From Stenogyne calaminthoides (taxonomy: Eukaryota > Streptophyta > Magnoliopsida > Lamiales > Lamiaceae), in NCBI GenBank assembly GCA_037126765.1, contig JBBCBC010000009.1, forward strand, positions 25,566,870-25,630,869: a stretch of 64,000 bases of DNA, in the 5' to 3' direction. The position numbers were made by a program, and so were the translations under genes. Positions 33,482 through 46,341 of the stretch are shown here, piece by piece. The notes below the pieces were generated by a model. That model saw only the letters and a program-made list of their open reading frames with translations, did not search any database and was not told the DNA's origin. Numbering within the stretch: position 1 is the stretch's first letter; each line of letters starts with the position of its first letter.

Positions 33482-35067
33482 TGTTGGGAAATTTAGAGTT
33501 TTGATGAAAGTTCTAAAACACATGTAATAGGACCAGTCAGACCTGTTAGCTGACTGATGTTTTTAATACCAGTTATAAGATGACCAGTTGATAATTATTA
33601 TATAGAACAACTGATGTATAAGATAGGTCACATATTGAGGGGGAACCTCAATATGTATAGGTCAGATCTAAAGATCAGAAGAACAAAAGATCAGCTGAAG
33701 TCTGACAGGCCAGAAGGCAAGGGAAGGACAGAAGATCAGACAATCTTATAAAGTCAGATAATCAGGTGAAGTCATGAGACACAAATTCAGAAGACCTGAA
33801 GATCAGATGACTACCAAAAGATCAGACCAGAAGACCTACATCAACCGAGTCTGCTAGTTGAGCTAAGACAACTGGCACCAGAAGACTCTATCAGGTAGAC
33901 TGATCAGTTGTAACTGATCAGGTCAGCTCACACCAGGTGGTAACTGATGTTTCGCCAAGTCATACGTTGTTGATCTGAACAAGAAGAATGTCAACTTTAG
34001 TTGGTAGAACAAACACTGAAAAGTGTTTTTGTTAACCAATAAGAACAAGACACGTATGAACGGAGCCGACAATACGGGATTTGGTTCTGCTTGGTCAAAC
34101 GGCTATAAAAGATAACTATTCATGCTTTCGGCCATGCCGTCCCTGAAGCACGTCACATCAAATCCTACATATCTACCAAATATAGCCAGAAATTCAAATT
34201 TCTCTCCAACGGCTCTTTGATTTCGGGGTCTATAAATATGGGATTACTCTTCAGAGTAAACAACGGAAATTATCAAGAAGCTCATATACTATAGCAAAAT
34301 TTCCGCACGAAGAACACAACCTTGAAGATTATTTTCTAAGTGTTCATCCCATAGTTCTTAGCACATAAATCTTATCCTCTAGCTGTTAGGCTACTTAAAT
34401 ACTAGGAAAGATTTCAAAGTTGGAACAAGCAACAAATCTTACCCAAAACCCAAAGTTAGGTTAAGTTTGTTTAGCAAGATTTCAGACTAGGGTTTCTAGT
34501 TCTGATTTATGGGATCGGTTGAGTGAGAGCTCTATAAATATCTGTTGGTGTAATGTGTTGGACTAACACAATAATCTAAGTCGAGTTGGTTAAGTCGGTT
34601 AAGTTGGTGCCCCTTGTGATAGGGAAGAGTGGACGTAGGACTGGTTGTCCGAACCACTATAAATCTTGTGTGCATTTACTTGTTTGATTAATTGCTTTAC
34701 ACTATTGCACACAACTTGATTAAATCTGCATACATATTCTGAGTTAGGATCAGCTAGCACCAAGCTACTGATCTGATCAGATTGACTCCATAGTCATCTG
34801 ATTGAAAACAGCTTCGGAATCTGATTTGTTATAAACTGGTTTTTCACACGGGTATAAACTAGCTTCCGCACAATCAGTTAAACTGATAGATACCGAACTG
34901 ATCTGCCCTCAGGCGATCAGTAAGTTGGATATCAGTCCAAACTGATTCACTTGCACTCTGATCAGGCAAACTGCCATCACACCTGATCTGCACGAAAAAG
35001 TTTTCAGAAGTCTATTCACCCCTCCCCTCTAGACTTCTGCCCTCACAAAACCCGTTCGGGACCTATA
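33482..35067 (+). repeat. Solo Sir2 LTR
   Basis: 1586 bp, begins TGTTGGGAAATTTAG, and is the reverse-orientation counterpart of 6397-7953 and 19650-21218. TSD TATAT flanks it (33477-33481 and 35068-35072) if the terminal CA has mutated to TA (CCTATA at the end instead of CCTACA). No internal Sir2 sequence adjoins it. Confidence 0.88.
34631..34662 (+). promoter_or_regulatory. Sir2 LTR promoter core (solo copy)
   Basis: GGACGTAGGA at 34631-34640 and GAACCACTATAA at 34651-34662, then AATCTTGTG. The same layout is present in Sir1 and Sir3. Confidence 0.65.
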
Positions 35068-36340
35068 TATATTTACTGCATACATGTTCAATAAATAGTA
35101 CATGTTACATTGTAGTTAATTTAGTGATACCAGATCACAACAGATTAAATTAACAGTTCCTCGTAACAAAGTACAAGAATTCACAACCCAGATGGAAATG
35201 AACAATCCATCGTGAAAGGTTGAAGTGCAAGGCTCAGATTGACTTGTCTTGACCAAGAGATTGTACTAGTGCATTATGATGCGCTGAATAGGACCTACAT
35301 AAGGATAAATTCTTCAGTGCTGAATATAGAAGAATTAGACCTCAGTGGTTCGTTATTTCTTAATCCCGGTCCCTTAAATAGGATCGTGTGGAATTAATAA
35401 TTATTGCTTTGATTCATGTTGGGTAGAGAATCAATGTGATTCAATACTTTGTGTTTTAGGCAATATTATTAGTTACATGACGATTGCTAAGATTTAATAC
35501 GAAGAATTGTGTGCAAGTACGTCTTGCTTGATTTGTCCCCTTGGGAGGCTCAGAAATTTTATCATACTAAGTCTTGCAAGTGGAATTAGTTTCCGGTATG
35601 GATAATAATGTTGAGTCGTTCCTAATCCAAGAAAAAAAATATTAATTAAAATAAAGTTTTTTAGTGGCTTGAATTAATTAATGGACTGGATAATCTTAAA
35701 CACGGGAAATAATAACCGGGAGCCATATTAACAGTAATATGAGTTAAGATGGATAATGCAATGTTAATTATGTAGTGGTATTAATTAATATTTATGGGCT
35801 TGAATAATATTCTGGCTCAATATTAGAAATTCAAGGTCCATTGGAAGATGCAATCTTAATTCTCCTAAAGGCCCCTCAAGTAGCTCAAAGATAAAGTTCA
35901 ATAACTGAAAAAGATGTTTAAAATAAAATAAATTATTGTTGCCTATTTTTTCATAATTTTCGAAATTAAATAAATGAAGAAAGAGAAGATTTTCTAGATT
36001 TTCTTGGAAAGATTTTATGGAATATGTATTCTTGGAATACAAGATTATCCCATAAATTCAAGAAAAGTCAAAGATCTTATTTCTTCCCTATTTAGTTGAG
36101 ATTTTAAAAAATCCCCATAATATGAGGAGGTGGAATTTTGTGGAATATTTAATTATGGAGAAAATAATATATGAGTTTTTCATCCCAAAGTGCAATTCAT
36201 GTGTTGAAAAAATTATAAATCCACAAAGGTGGTGCAACATAATTTTATTTTTCCTTTTATTAATTGTTTGCGAGCATCCTTCCACCAGATTGTTGAACAA
36301 GGACGAGGGAATACTTGAGAAGGCTCTTTGGGTTTGTTCA

Positions 36341-38177
36341 TGTTGGGAAATTCGGGGTGCCAGGATCTATTTGAGGTGTATCTAAATACATATTTAAATC
36401 AATCAATTAATTACTAACATAAATCAATCCTAAATTAATTTAGCATAATAATTAAATAAACAACAATATCATGCGCACACGTAATTCACGTAAATCCTAA
36501 GCATGCGGAATCTAGGAGTTACGAAATTACATACCTCTTGGAGTGACAACCGTTGAGACGATGGATCAACCCAAAGTGCCTTCTCCAATATGTCCCACGT
36601 CCACGAACGTAATCCAGTGGGAGGATTCTCACGAACGATTTTAATAAAGGAGAAAACACAAAATTATATTGCACCACCTTTGTGGATTTGTAATTTTTTC
36701 AATACATGGAATTGTATTGGGGATGAAGGGATCACCCTCTATTTATATTAGTAGGGGTGGCCGATTTTTTGCTCTAGAAAAATAAGGAGAAAATCTTTTT
36801 CTTGATCTCCAAGAAATCTTGAATATATCTCATATATTCTTTTCTCCATAATTAATTTTTTCCACAAAAATCTCACTTCCCTATTTTATGGCAAATTTTG
36901 AAAAATTAAGGAATGGAAAATCCAAGATTTGGATCTTCTTGAATTTATGAGATATTCTCGTATTCCAAGAATACATATCTTCTATAATATCTTTTCAACA
37001 AAATCAACAAAATCTGTCCTTCCTTTATTTATCAAAATTTTCAAAAAATTCATATTAAATAGTCAAGTGGGAGATTTCTTGAATTTAATAAGATAATTTG
37101 TATTCCAAGAATACTTATCTTCATTCCATAACAAAATTCAAAGAAAATCTTTCTCCCCTTAATTTATTATTTTCAAAAAAAATTTGGAAAAATAGGGAAT
37201 AATATTTTCTTCTCATTTTCATTAATTGGACTTATATTAGGCTATTTGAGGGGCCTTTAGGAGAATTAAGATTGGACCATCAATAGGCTATGAAACTTTA
37301 ATATTAAGCCAAAATATTATTCAAGCTCATTAATATTAATTTACTCCACTATAAAATTAATATTGAACTATCCATCTTAATCCATATTACGACAATATGA
37401 CTCCTGGTTATTATTTCCCATGTTTAAGATTATTTAGTCCATTAATTAATTAAGCCACTGAAAAGCTTTATATTAACTAATATCTTATGTCCTTGGAGTA
37501 AAAACAACTCAACATTATTATCCATACTGGAAATAAATTTCCACTTGCAAGATTTGGTATGATAAAACTTCTGAGCCCACTAAGGGGACAAATCACACAA
37601 GACTCGCTTGCACACGTTGCTCTATATTAAATCGTAGCAATTGCCATATAATTAATAATATTGCCAAAAATGCAAAGTATAGAATCATTGTCTGACTCTA
37701 AACCCAACACAAATCAAAGCAATAAGTATCAATTACATGCAATTCTATTTAAGTGACAGAGGTTAAGAAATCAATAACAACGGAGGTATAATTCTTCATC
37801 CATTAAGTCAGTACGGGAGAATTTATCTTCTCTGTAGGTCCTCTTCAGCACATCATATGTGCTAGTGCAATCTCTTGGTCAAGATAAGTCAATCTGAGCT
37901 TTGCACTTCAACCTCTACCAATGGAGTGTTCAATTCCATCTAGGTTGTGAAGTTGTACTTTTATTTACAAGGAACTGTTAATGTGATCTTCTGTGATCGG
38001 GTATCACCACATTAACTACAATGTAATATTGTAATAATATTGAACGGTTTGCAATAAATAATTAACATTCATTCATATTTAAAGCAATAGTGATAAATAA
38101 TTTATTTTCAGTAAATAAGATAGAAATTCAGTTTGATTATACAAAGTAAAAGCATACTTTCCAGTATAACCCCAACA
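36341..38177 (-). repeat. Cop1-c 3' LTR
   Basis: Begins TGTTGGGAAATTCGGGGTGC on the plus strand and ends CCCCAACA. It aligns throughout with 50877-52713; single-base differences are frequent in the first 150 bp, so the insertion is not recent. Confidence 0.92.
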
Positions 38178-38188
38178 ATCTCCCACTT
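38178..38188 (-). other. Cop1-c polypurine tract
   Basis: Minus strand AAGTGGGAGAT, adjoining the 3' LTR, as in Cop1-a. Confidence 0.85.
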
Positions 38189-38983
38189 ATACTCAAAGTC
38201 TGCTTTTAAGTATACTACAACACGTCTTGTGTTCTATGTGACATCTAATATCACCTACACGAACCTAATAACATTTCTCCCACTTATACTCAAAGCAGAT
38301 TGGCGACGCACTTGATAATCATTCTTTCTACACGTCTCTCGAATGTATTCTGAGAGGTAGACACTTTATAAAAGGATTAACTAGGTTATTCTCTGATGCC
38401 ATCTTTGCCACCTCTACATCTCCTCTCTTAACGATTTCTCTCTAAGATTTCTTTTCTTTAGTGTGCTTATTTGACTCGTGGACTCTTGGTTCCCTTGAAT
38501 TTGCAACAGCCCCTAGCAGGTATTGCTAGGCAAATTCAGAACTCCATCCAAGTCCACTAAGAAGGTCTAGAGCCAAACTGGTTCCTTCACTGCTTCACAA
38601 GCAGCTACTTACCCGGCTTCCATGGTTAAGTCAGTGATGCATTTTTGCTTCACACTCGTCTATTTCATGGCTACACTTCCCAAATGAAAGAACACTATCT
38701 GAGGTAGATAGTTTCTGGAATCTATGTCTGATTAGAAATTTGAGTCCGTATAACCCAGGGTAATTAGACTGTCTGATTGATAAACCAACATTCTATCTCG
38801 AGTTCTTTTCAGAAACTTCAGAATGTTTTTAATTGCAGTCCAATGTTCTTTCCCTGGGTTACTCTAATATCTTGCTATTATGCCAACGGCAAAGCAGATA
38901 TCCGGTCTCATGCACAACATTGCATACATAAGGCTTCCGACAGCCGAAGCATGCCTTTCATGTTATCTATCTCTTTTTGTGTC
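38189..38983 (-). pseudogene. Cop1-c pol: RNase H (broken)
   Basis: Minus-strand text matches the Cop1-a RNase H segment at 2160-2880: blocks equivalent to MCTRPDICFAVGI, YLKRTRDRMLVYQ and DFQSD can be traced from about 38935 to 38700. The distal part (38650-38300) has multiple indels and stops. No long frame remains. Confidence 0.75.
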
Positions 38984-39895
38984 TTAGGACACATTTCCTT
39001 GGATAGATGGATTCCATGTCAGAAGGATACAAAACCCTTTCTTGGAATCCTGCATGCTGAATTGCTTCAAGACAGTATCTATGTATGAAGCTTGCGATAA
39101 GTCGATCATCATTTTCTTTCGATCTCGAGTGATCTTGATCCCAAGGATATGACCGGCTTCCCCTAAGTCCTTCATATCAAACTATTTTGACAGTCATGCC
39201 CTTATGTCTGATAACACCTTTACATCATTCCCGATGAGTAGAATGTCGTCTACGTATAGTACTAGAAACACCAAGGCAGTTCCGATGCACTTTTTATAAA
39301 CACAACTCTCGAAATTATTTTGATCAAAATCGTAAGATTTTATGACCTGATCAAAACATTGATTTCAAGCACGGGATGCTTGCTTCAACCCATAAATGGA
39401 CTTCCTTAGCTTGCAAACCAGATGTTCTTGGCCTTTTTCAATGAAGCCTTCGGGTTGTTGCATATAGATTTCTTCGTCAAGACTTCCGTTAAGGAAAGCT
39501 GTCTTGACATCCATTTGCCAGATCTCAAAGTCTAGATGTGCAGCAATCGACAAGAGAATACGGATGAACTTGAGCATGGCTACGGGCGAAAAAGTTTCCC
39601 CATAATCGATCCCTTTTTTCTGAGTGTACCCTTTCGCCATGAGTCTTGCTTTGAAGGTTTCCACCTTACCGTCCGATCCTCTTTTTCTCTTTTATACCCA
39701 CTTGCACCCAATGGATTTTACCCCGTCAAGTGGTTCGACTAGCTCCCACACTTTATTGTGATCCATTGAACCCATTTCGGTTTCCATTGCAGTTTGCCAA
39801 GAATCTGCATCCTTGTCTTGGATCGCCTTGCCGTAAGTCCAGGGGTCTGATTCAACGTCACCGGGGATCAAGTCCGAGGACTCTACTATCCCCAT
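38984..39895 (-). pseudogene. Cop1-c pol: reverse transcriptase
   Basis: Consecutive blocks in two or three frames: 39895-39692 (DADSWQTAMETEMGSMDHNK, VKSIGCKWV), 39664-39365 (METFKARLMAKGYTQKKGID, FSPVAMLKFIRILLSIAAHL, IWQMDVKTAFLNGSLDEEI, LVCKLRKSIYGLKQASRA), then the catalytic YVDD near 39262-39245, and 39175-38984 (MKDLGEAGHILGIKITRDRK). Frameshifts near 39690 and 39365 and a stop near 39180 inactivate it. Confidence 0.9.
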
Positions 39896-39898
39896 GAA

Positions 39899-41060
39899 TC
39901 ACTCGGTTTGTTTGACAACCCTCCCACTGCGACACGGTTCCGATTGTGTAAGTGTTTCGCTTAGTTTATCGACTTGTATTGTTGATGCTGGGGTTGCCTC
40001 TCTTAACTCGTCTAAGGAAATCTCACTTCTAGGCTTTCTATCGTTCATATAGTCTTCTTCCAAAAATTTAAAGTGCGTACTGATTACGACCTTTTGATCT
40101 TCGGGACCATAGAACATGCATCCTTTTGTTCCCTCGGGGTATCCTATAAACAACCATACTTCTGAACGTGTATCTAACTTACCGGCTTCCTTGTCCAACA
40201 CGTATGTCGGACACCCCCAGATTCTCATGTGTCTTAAATTGGGCTTGCGCTCGGTCCACAATTCTCTAGGGGTTTTGGGAACCGATTTGGATGGCACTAA
40301 GTTTAGAATGTAAGCCGTTGTTTCCAAGGCGTGACCCAAAATGATTTTGGTAAATCCGCATAAATCATCATTGATCTGACCATTTCTAAAAGTGTTATGT
40401 TTCTTCATTATGCAACCCCATTTTGTTGAGGAATTCCGGGTGCAGTCAACTAGGATGCAATCCATTTGTCTAACAAGTGGTTCAAAATTCATCGCTAAGG
40501 TATTCGCCTCCATGATCGGATCATAGAAACTTGATACTCTTTTCCTTATGATTCTTTGCTTGAGCCTTAAAATCTTTGAATTTATCAAAGGGTCTCAGAT
40601 TTATGCTTCATAAGGAAAATGTACCCATATCTTGAGTAATCATCGATAAAAATAATGAAATACTCATAGCCTCCTCTAACTTTGATTGACATTGGACCAC
40701 ACACGTTAGTATGAACGATTTCCAACACTTCTTTGGCTCTAATTCTCTTTGCTCCAAATGCTCTCTTGGTCATTTTACCCTCTAAACAAGATTCACAAGT
40801 CGGAAACGGTTCAACCTGGAGATACTCCAATGATCCGTCTTGTACCAACCTTTGAATCCTTTTCAGATTAATATGACCTAATCTTAGATGCCAGAGAAGT
40901 GTTTCATTTATATCTGAAGAATGTTTTCTTTTATGCAAAACAATCGATGTGTTATAGGATGCATTTTGCGTGTGGTGTGCACTTTTAATAGTATAAAGAT
41001 TGTTTATCAATGTCCCATAACAGATACACTCAACATTTCGATAAATGATGTCATTAGAAG
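39899..41060 (-). pseudogene. Cop1-c pol: GAG-pre-integrase and integrase
   Basis: 41010-40585 is open with NETLLWHLRLGHINLKRIQR, CESCLEGKMTKRAFGAKRI, VHTNVCGPMSIKVRGGYEYF and FIDDYSRYGYIFLMKHKSET. The first catalytic Asp (HTD in the sisters) is Asn here. After a frame change near 40585 the rest of the core is scrambled, with fragments at 40570-40380. The C-terminal region is open to 39899 (ILNLVPSKSVPKTPRELWTE, WGCPTYVLDKEAGKLDTRSE, VVISTHFKFLEEDYMN). Confidence 0.9.
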
Positions 41061-41952
41061 AAGCTAAGTATCCATCAAAAGAATTTTAGAAACTGAAAGT
41101 GAATTCTTTCTGAAACTGGGACCTCAAAGAACATCTCTCAAAACTAAAATTCTATCATTAAAAGATATGTGCACTTCTCCCACTGCTTTAACCACTACTC
41201 ATGTAGCACTGCAATATCTGCTACTCACCTAGCAAATTGCAGTAATGCTACATTCGTGGAATTGCAATACCCACTACTTACGTAGCATATATTACAATAG
41301 TCGTTACTTACGTAACATTGCCCATGGTGATGATGATCTCACTCCCACTAAATTGCTAGAATCCTTGAAACATAGCTACAAGCATAATTAGTGGTCCTGT
41401 ATTTGCTACCCACGAATGGGAGCATACACCACTAAATAAGTTTCAACAACTAGTGTTTGAGAATTACCTTTCTTCCCGACCGTTTTAGGCTTGGGACAGG
41501 CTGACCTCCAATGTCTTCTTAGACCGTAATTAAGCATTTTTGTTTGTCAGTCTTCTTCTTGACACCTCTTAATGCCATTTTCCACGAGAATAAATTCCTA
41601 TGGCTATCTCGCTTTACGATTCTGGTGAGTGAAGAATTTGTTAAGATCTATCATAATAGCTGCAATGGTTTCCAAGTTCTGGCGTCGGTGTTACAACACA
41701 CCTGACGTTGAAGTCAAGATGATACACTTAGCTATTTTCTTGGATCCTAACCATTTCTTATGATGTCACTTATTTTCCTCTCAATCGTAGTCTTAGCGAA
41801 TCTAGGTTTGTCAAGGACGGAAATATGCGTGTTGCATGGTCAAGACAATAAATAATTTCCAATCTATATAGTTTCCCATAAAATTCTATTGACTCTAAAC
41901 ATATTAACAGTGGGTTAAAAGGTTGTGACATGATGATACTGAAAATAAACAT
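41061..41952 (-). pseudogene. Cop1-c gag remnant and protease (deleted and broken)
   Basis: The gag start matches Cop1-b: MFIFSIIMSQPFNPL from 41952, then a frame-shifted version of the NYVNWSRK region. The central capsid part is missing: the roughly 770 bp of Cop1-b gag correspond to only about 400 bp here. Traces of the zinc knuckle (41520-41480) and of the protease (the WVVDTGS region near 41420 is degraded) follow. Array-like TACGTAGCA/GTAGCATTGC wording at about 41210-41310 replaces part of the protease and looks like local slippage. Confidence 0.7.
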
Positions 41953-44900
41953 ACATCTTGTGTTAATATCCAGATTAACACAAAATTATCACATAATTCG
42001 ATCACATTAATCATATTAAAATCTCAAAAAAATATGAACATGTATCAGCCAACATCTCAAAATAGTTTAAATGAGCCACATTGGGTTGTTGGGAAATACG
42101 GGGTTGCCCGGATCTATTCGAGGTGTATTTAAAAATATATTTAAATTATTCAATTAATTACTAACATGAATCAATCCTAAATTAATTCAACATAATAATT
42201 AAATAAGCAAAAACAACATGCGTACACGTAATTCACATAAATCCTAAGCATGCGGAATCTAGGACTTACGAGATTACATACCTCTTGTAGAGACAACCGT
42301 TGAGACGATGGATCAACCCAAAGTGCCTTCTCAAATATGTCCCAAGTCAACGAACGTAATCCGGTGGAAGGATTCTCATGAACGATTTTAATAAAGGAGA
42401 AATCTAAAAATATATGCCACCACCTTTGTGGATTTCTATTTTTTCCAACACATGGAATTGCTTTGGGGATGAAAAATTCATCCCCTATTTATAACATAAG
42501 GGGTGGTCGAAAATTTTGGTGTAGAATAAGATGGGAAAATATTTTTCTTGATCTCCAAGAAATCTTGAATATATTTCATATATTCTTTTTCCCATAATCA
42601 AATATTCCACAAAATCCCACCTCCTTATTTTATATGTAATTTTCAAAAATTACCTATTAATGGGGAAGGAAAAAAATCTTTGACTTATCTTGAATTTATG
42701 GGATAAACTTGTATCTCAAGAATACTTATTCCACAAAATCTTTCCAAGAAAATCAAGAAAATATTTTCTCCCTTCCTTCTTAATATTATCGAAAATATTG
42801 GGAAAAATAGGGCAATGATATTTTCTTCTCATTTTCATTAATTGGACTTTTAATTGGGCTATTTGAGGGGTCTTTGGGAGAATTAAGATTGGACCTCCAA
42901 TGGGCTATGAATTTATAATATTAAACCAAAATATTATTCAAGCCCATTAATATTAATTTACTCCACTATAAAATTAATATTGAACTATCCATCTTAATCC
43001 ATATTACGATGCTTCAATAATATGGCTCCCGGTTATTATTTTCTGTGTTTAAAATTATCTAGTCCACTAATTATTTAAGCCACTGAAAAAGCTTTATATT
43101 AATTAATATCTTTTATCCTTGGAGTAAAGACAGCTCAACATTATTATCCACACCGAAAATAAATTTTCACTTGCAAGATTTGGTATGATAAAGCTTCTGA
43201 GCCCACCAAGGGGACAAATCAAGCAAGACGTGCTTGCACACGATTCTCCGTATTAAATCTTAGGAATCGTCGTGTAACTAATAATATTGCCCAAGATATA
43301 AGGTATCGAATCATGTTGATTCTCTTCCCAGCATAAGTCAAAACAATAGTTATCAATTTCACAGGATTCAATTTAAGGAACGGAGATTAAGAAATAACGA
43401 ACCACTGAGGTCTAATTCTTCTATATTCAGTGCTGGAGAATTTATCCTCTTGTAGGTCCTATTCGGCGCATCATAATGCACTAGTGTAATCTCTTGGTCA
43501 AGACAAGCCAATCTGAGTTTTACACTTCAACCTTTCACGATGGATTGTTCATTTCCATCTGGGTTGTGAATTTGTACTTAGTTACGAGGAACTGTTAATT
43601 TGATCTACAATGTAACACATACTATTTATTGAACAGGTATGCAGTAAATATATATAACATTCATTCATATTTAATGCAACAATGATAAATAATTGTTGGG
43701 AGATGAATTTAATAAAGATATGATTTTGATTAGATCCCAAAACCCAGAGTATGACATGTTCAGAATAATCTTGATAGTTGAGTCAGGATTCAGTTTTAGA
43801 GTATTCAGGATATTATCTGCAAAATGTATAGTTAGCGAGATATAGATCAAAGTTAGGATCTCAAGATTCAAGAACTCAAGAAGTTTTCGATGAAACCGAA
43901 GTTTCAAAGATGAAATCAAGTTTTCAAGTTCAAGATGGAAACGAAGAAATCAAGTCTCAAAGGAGAAATTGAGATATCAAGACTCAAAGATGAAATCGAG
44001 ATATCAAGACTCGGGTTTGAAATCGAGGAATCAAGACTCAAAGATGAAGACTCAAGATATCACCAAGACATCCAGAAGAAAGACCTCAAGACTCGAAGAC
44101 TCTAAAGACTCGTAAAAACTCAAGACACGTAAGATCAAGATCAAGAATCAAGATCAAGAATATCAAGGCACAAGAATTCATCAAGACTTCAAGAATGTAA
44201 TCAATGCTCAAGATAAACCGAATGTTCCGAGGCACTGAACATATCTATCTGAAGGATGCAATACTGAGAAGATCGCGATTCCTTAGAAAATTAGATATTG
44301 CCCCAGACATTCAAATGCAGACAAAAGGAACTAAGACAAAGTGTTGTTAAGGTTATATCACTCAGAGATTGTAACCAAAAAAGCCGTTGAGTTGTCTACC
44401 TTTAACTGGAGACAAAAGTCAAAAAGAGGAAGACAACATTGTACCATACTGACACTGACAATGACAGGTCACTGAAAAGATGTCAGAAGTACTAAGTTCC
44501 AGACTGCAAAAAGTGAAGACCGGCTACATGAAAGGTTATTGCCTAAAACGTGTTAGGGAGTGTCAAACCCTAAATATAGTTGTTTCTCACACACCATAAG
44601 AGGAAACTCTCGGAGCTATCTCTCCAACGGATAGTTTTTCAAGAGTGACCTTGGTTTATGCCTATAAATACTTGTGACCTTCTACATTGAAAGATTACGG
44701 GAAATTTGTAAGCAACTCAAGAGCTCAAACTTATTATTGCAAGTTGAAGCACTCGAAAACCCAAGAATTTCCCAAGTGCTTTATATTGAAGAGAGCTCAT
44801 TAAACTAAGCCTAGCTTGATAAGATATATCCAAAGCTTAGTCGAGATATCCTAGCCTTTGCATTGTTCTTTATTGTAAAGGATATCTCATTCTAGTTGGA

Positions 44901-44970
44901 AACCAACCAAGAAACCCCAAACCCTTTAGAAGGTAGTTTGAGTGTGATTGTTGGTGAGATTGGAGTTGTA

Positions 44971-45185
44971 AAGAGTGAGTAAACTACATTGAGGTAGTCA
45001 GAAAGCTCTAGAGGAGAAGTTAGTAAGCTACAGAGGTAGTCTGAAAGCTTGTGTGAGTTGAGTAAGTAAACTACAGAGGTAGTCAGAAAGCTCAAGGTCG
45101 GGTTGAGTAAGTAAACTACAGAGGTAGTTAGAAAACTCAGGGCCGAGTTGAGTAAGTATACTACAGAGGTAGTCAGAAAGCTCAA
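44971..45185 (+). repeat. Tandem array upstream of the TATA box in the solo Sir1 LTR
   Basis: About five units built on GAGTAAGTAAACTACAGAGG and AGTCAGAAAGCTC; sister array 28716-28890. Confidence 0.8.
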
Positions 45186-45226
45186 GGAAGTGATTAGTGA
45201 ATTTCTCTGAAGAGATCAGAGAGAGT

Positions 45227-45260
45227 GGACGTAGGAGCTTGAGTCTACGAACCACTATAA
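45227..45260 (+). promoter_or_regulatory. Sir1 LTR promoter core (solo copy)
   Basis: GGACGTAGGA at 45227-45236 and GAACCACTATAA at 45249-45260, followed by ATTCTTTGTG. Confidence 0.65.
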
Positions 45261-45865
45261 ATTCTTTGTGTTCTTTCTTTTTCTGTTTTTGCTTTGCTTA
45301 GCTGTTGCATATATTACGAAGCATATTTTCACCGACATTTCAATTGGAATCAATCATTTGAAGTTGCATATAATTGAATCACGACCTAATCACTATTCCA
45401 TTAAATGAAGGTTTTCAAAGACAAAAGCTTAAAAGCAGTATAAACTAAGGGCCAACCATTTAAGACATCCGAGTAGCTAAAAGCAGAGATAGTTACCAAA
45501 TGAACTTACTCTTACGAGGGTTCAATAAGTTGTTATCGATCCAAGCAACTCGGGATCTCTGAAAACTCAGGACTAAGTTGGGATTATCGAGGTATCCGGC
45601 GGCATTTCGGGATCTTTGTCTCGATGAGACTTTTGACTCAGAAGCGTCGTGCTTCTCGAACCAAATCATCGTGACAATGACGACCCAAGTCGACCTCGAA
45701 GAAGAAAAGTTTTAAAAACACTGAACACGTGTATTCCCCCCCCATACACGTGTAAGACTCGTTTTCACCGGGACCAACAATAATTTATTTCAGTAAATAA
45801 ATAAGAAATTCAGTTTGGTTATACAAAGTAAAAAATATACTTTCCAGTATAACCCCAACATGGGT

Positions 45866-46341
45866 GGGTCATCATTTAAACACATTCAAGCAGATCACAA
45901 AAAAGAACAATTACAAACCTTTAATTCAAAATTAATAGTTGGCTCTCACTTGACCAATATAAAATTGACAGGGACTTCAGAGAATTTTATGCATATCAAT
46001 TTTATACCTAAGTAATAACCATGACTAAATACAAAATTATTACTTCGTTTTGATCGAGCCTCGTTGGGAGGGTCATCGTCGCCACTAATAATAATTCACA
46101 ATAATCCTTTTGGTAATTTATTGATGTGAAGGCTATCTTTTGGCCGCTCCGTTGGGAAGATTTCTCCAAAAGAATTCACAAATAAATAAATCATGGAGGT
46201 CAAAATTAATTTGATTCAAAACCAAGTTAATTAAAAAAATACTTAGTAATTTTGAGTTTTGAGATTTTTCACAAGCAATATCTCATACAAACACAATAAA
46301 CGAATTTAAACAGAAGCATAATAAAGAAAATATATCAAAAC
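45866..46341 (-). other. Cop1-c leader, gag-proximal part
   Basis: Matches 31080-31455 of Cop1-b in reverse (for example the region around the GGACGACC and AAGTGGGAGCC blocks). No credible frame. Interrupted at 46341 by the two-LTR Sir3 element; continues at 50080. Confidence 0.85.

Larger units (their letters stand above)
43694..45779 (+). repeat. Solo Sir1 LTR
   Basis: 2086 bp, TGTTGGGAGATGAAT...GGGACCAACA, with TSD ATAAT (43689-43693 and 45780-45784). The sister is the Sir1 3' LTR at 27677-29490. It is about 270 bp longer because of repeats at about 43930-44190 and an extra unit in the promoter-proximal array. The stretch 45490-45700 is CAG/CTG-poor compared with 29280-29410. Confidence 0.93.
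42087..45860 (-). repeat. Cop1-s2: solo LTR in the leader of Cop1-c, split by a solo Sir1 LTR
   Basis: TGTTGGGAAATACGG start and CCCCAACA end; TSD TGGGT at 42082-42086 and 45861-45865. The host leader text (compare 31455-31480 in Cop1-b) is continuous once the insertion is removed. Without the inner insertion the LTR is about 1.68 kb. Confidence 0.9.

Noticed and set aside
41210..41310. CRISPR-like or satellite array of TACGTAGCA wording in Cop1-c
   Set aside because: Only three to four irregular short units within the protease region; local slippage is enough to explain it.
43694..45779. Complete small retrotransposon
   Set aside because: Its whole length aligns to the Sir1 LTR at 27677-29490 and it has no PBS, PPT or interior, hence a solo LTR.
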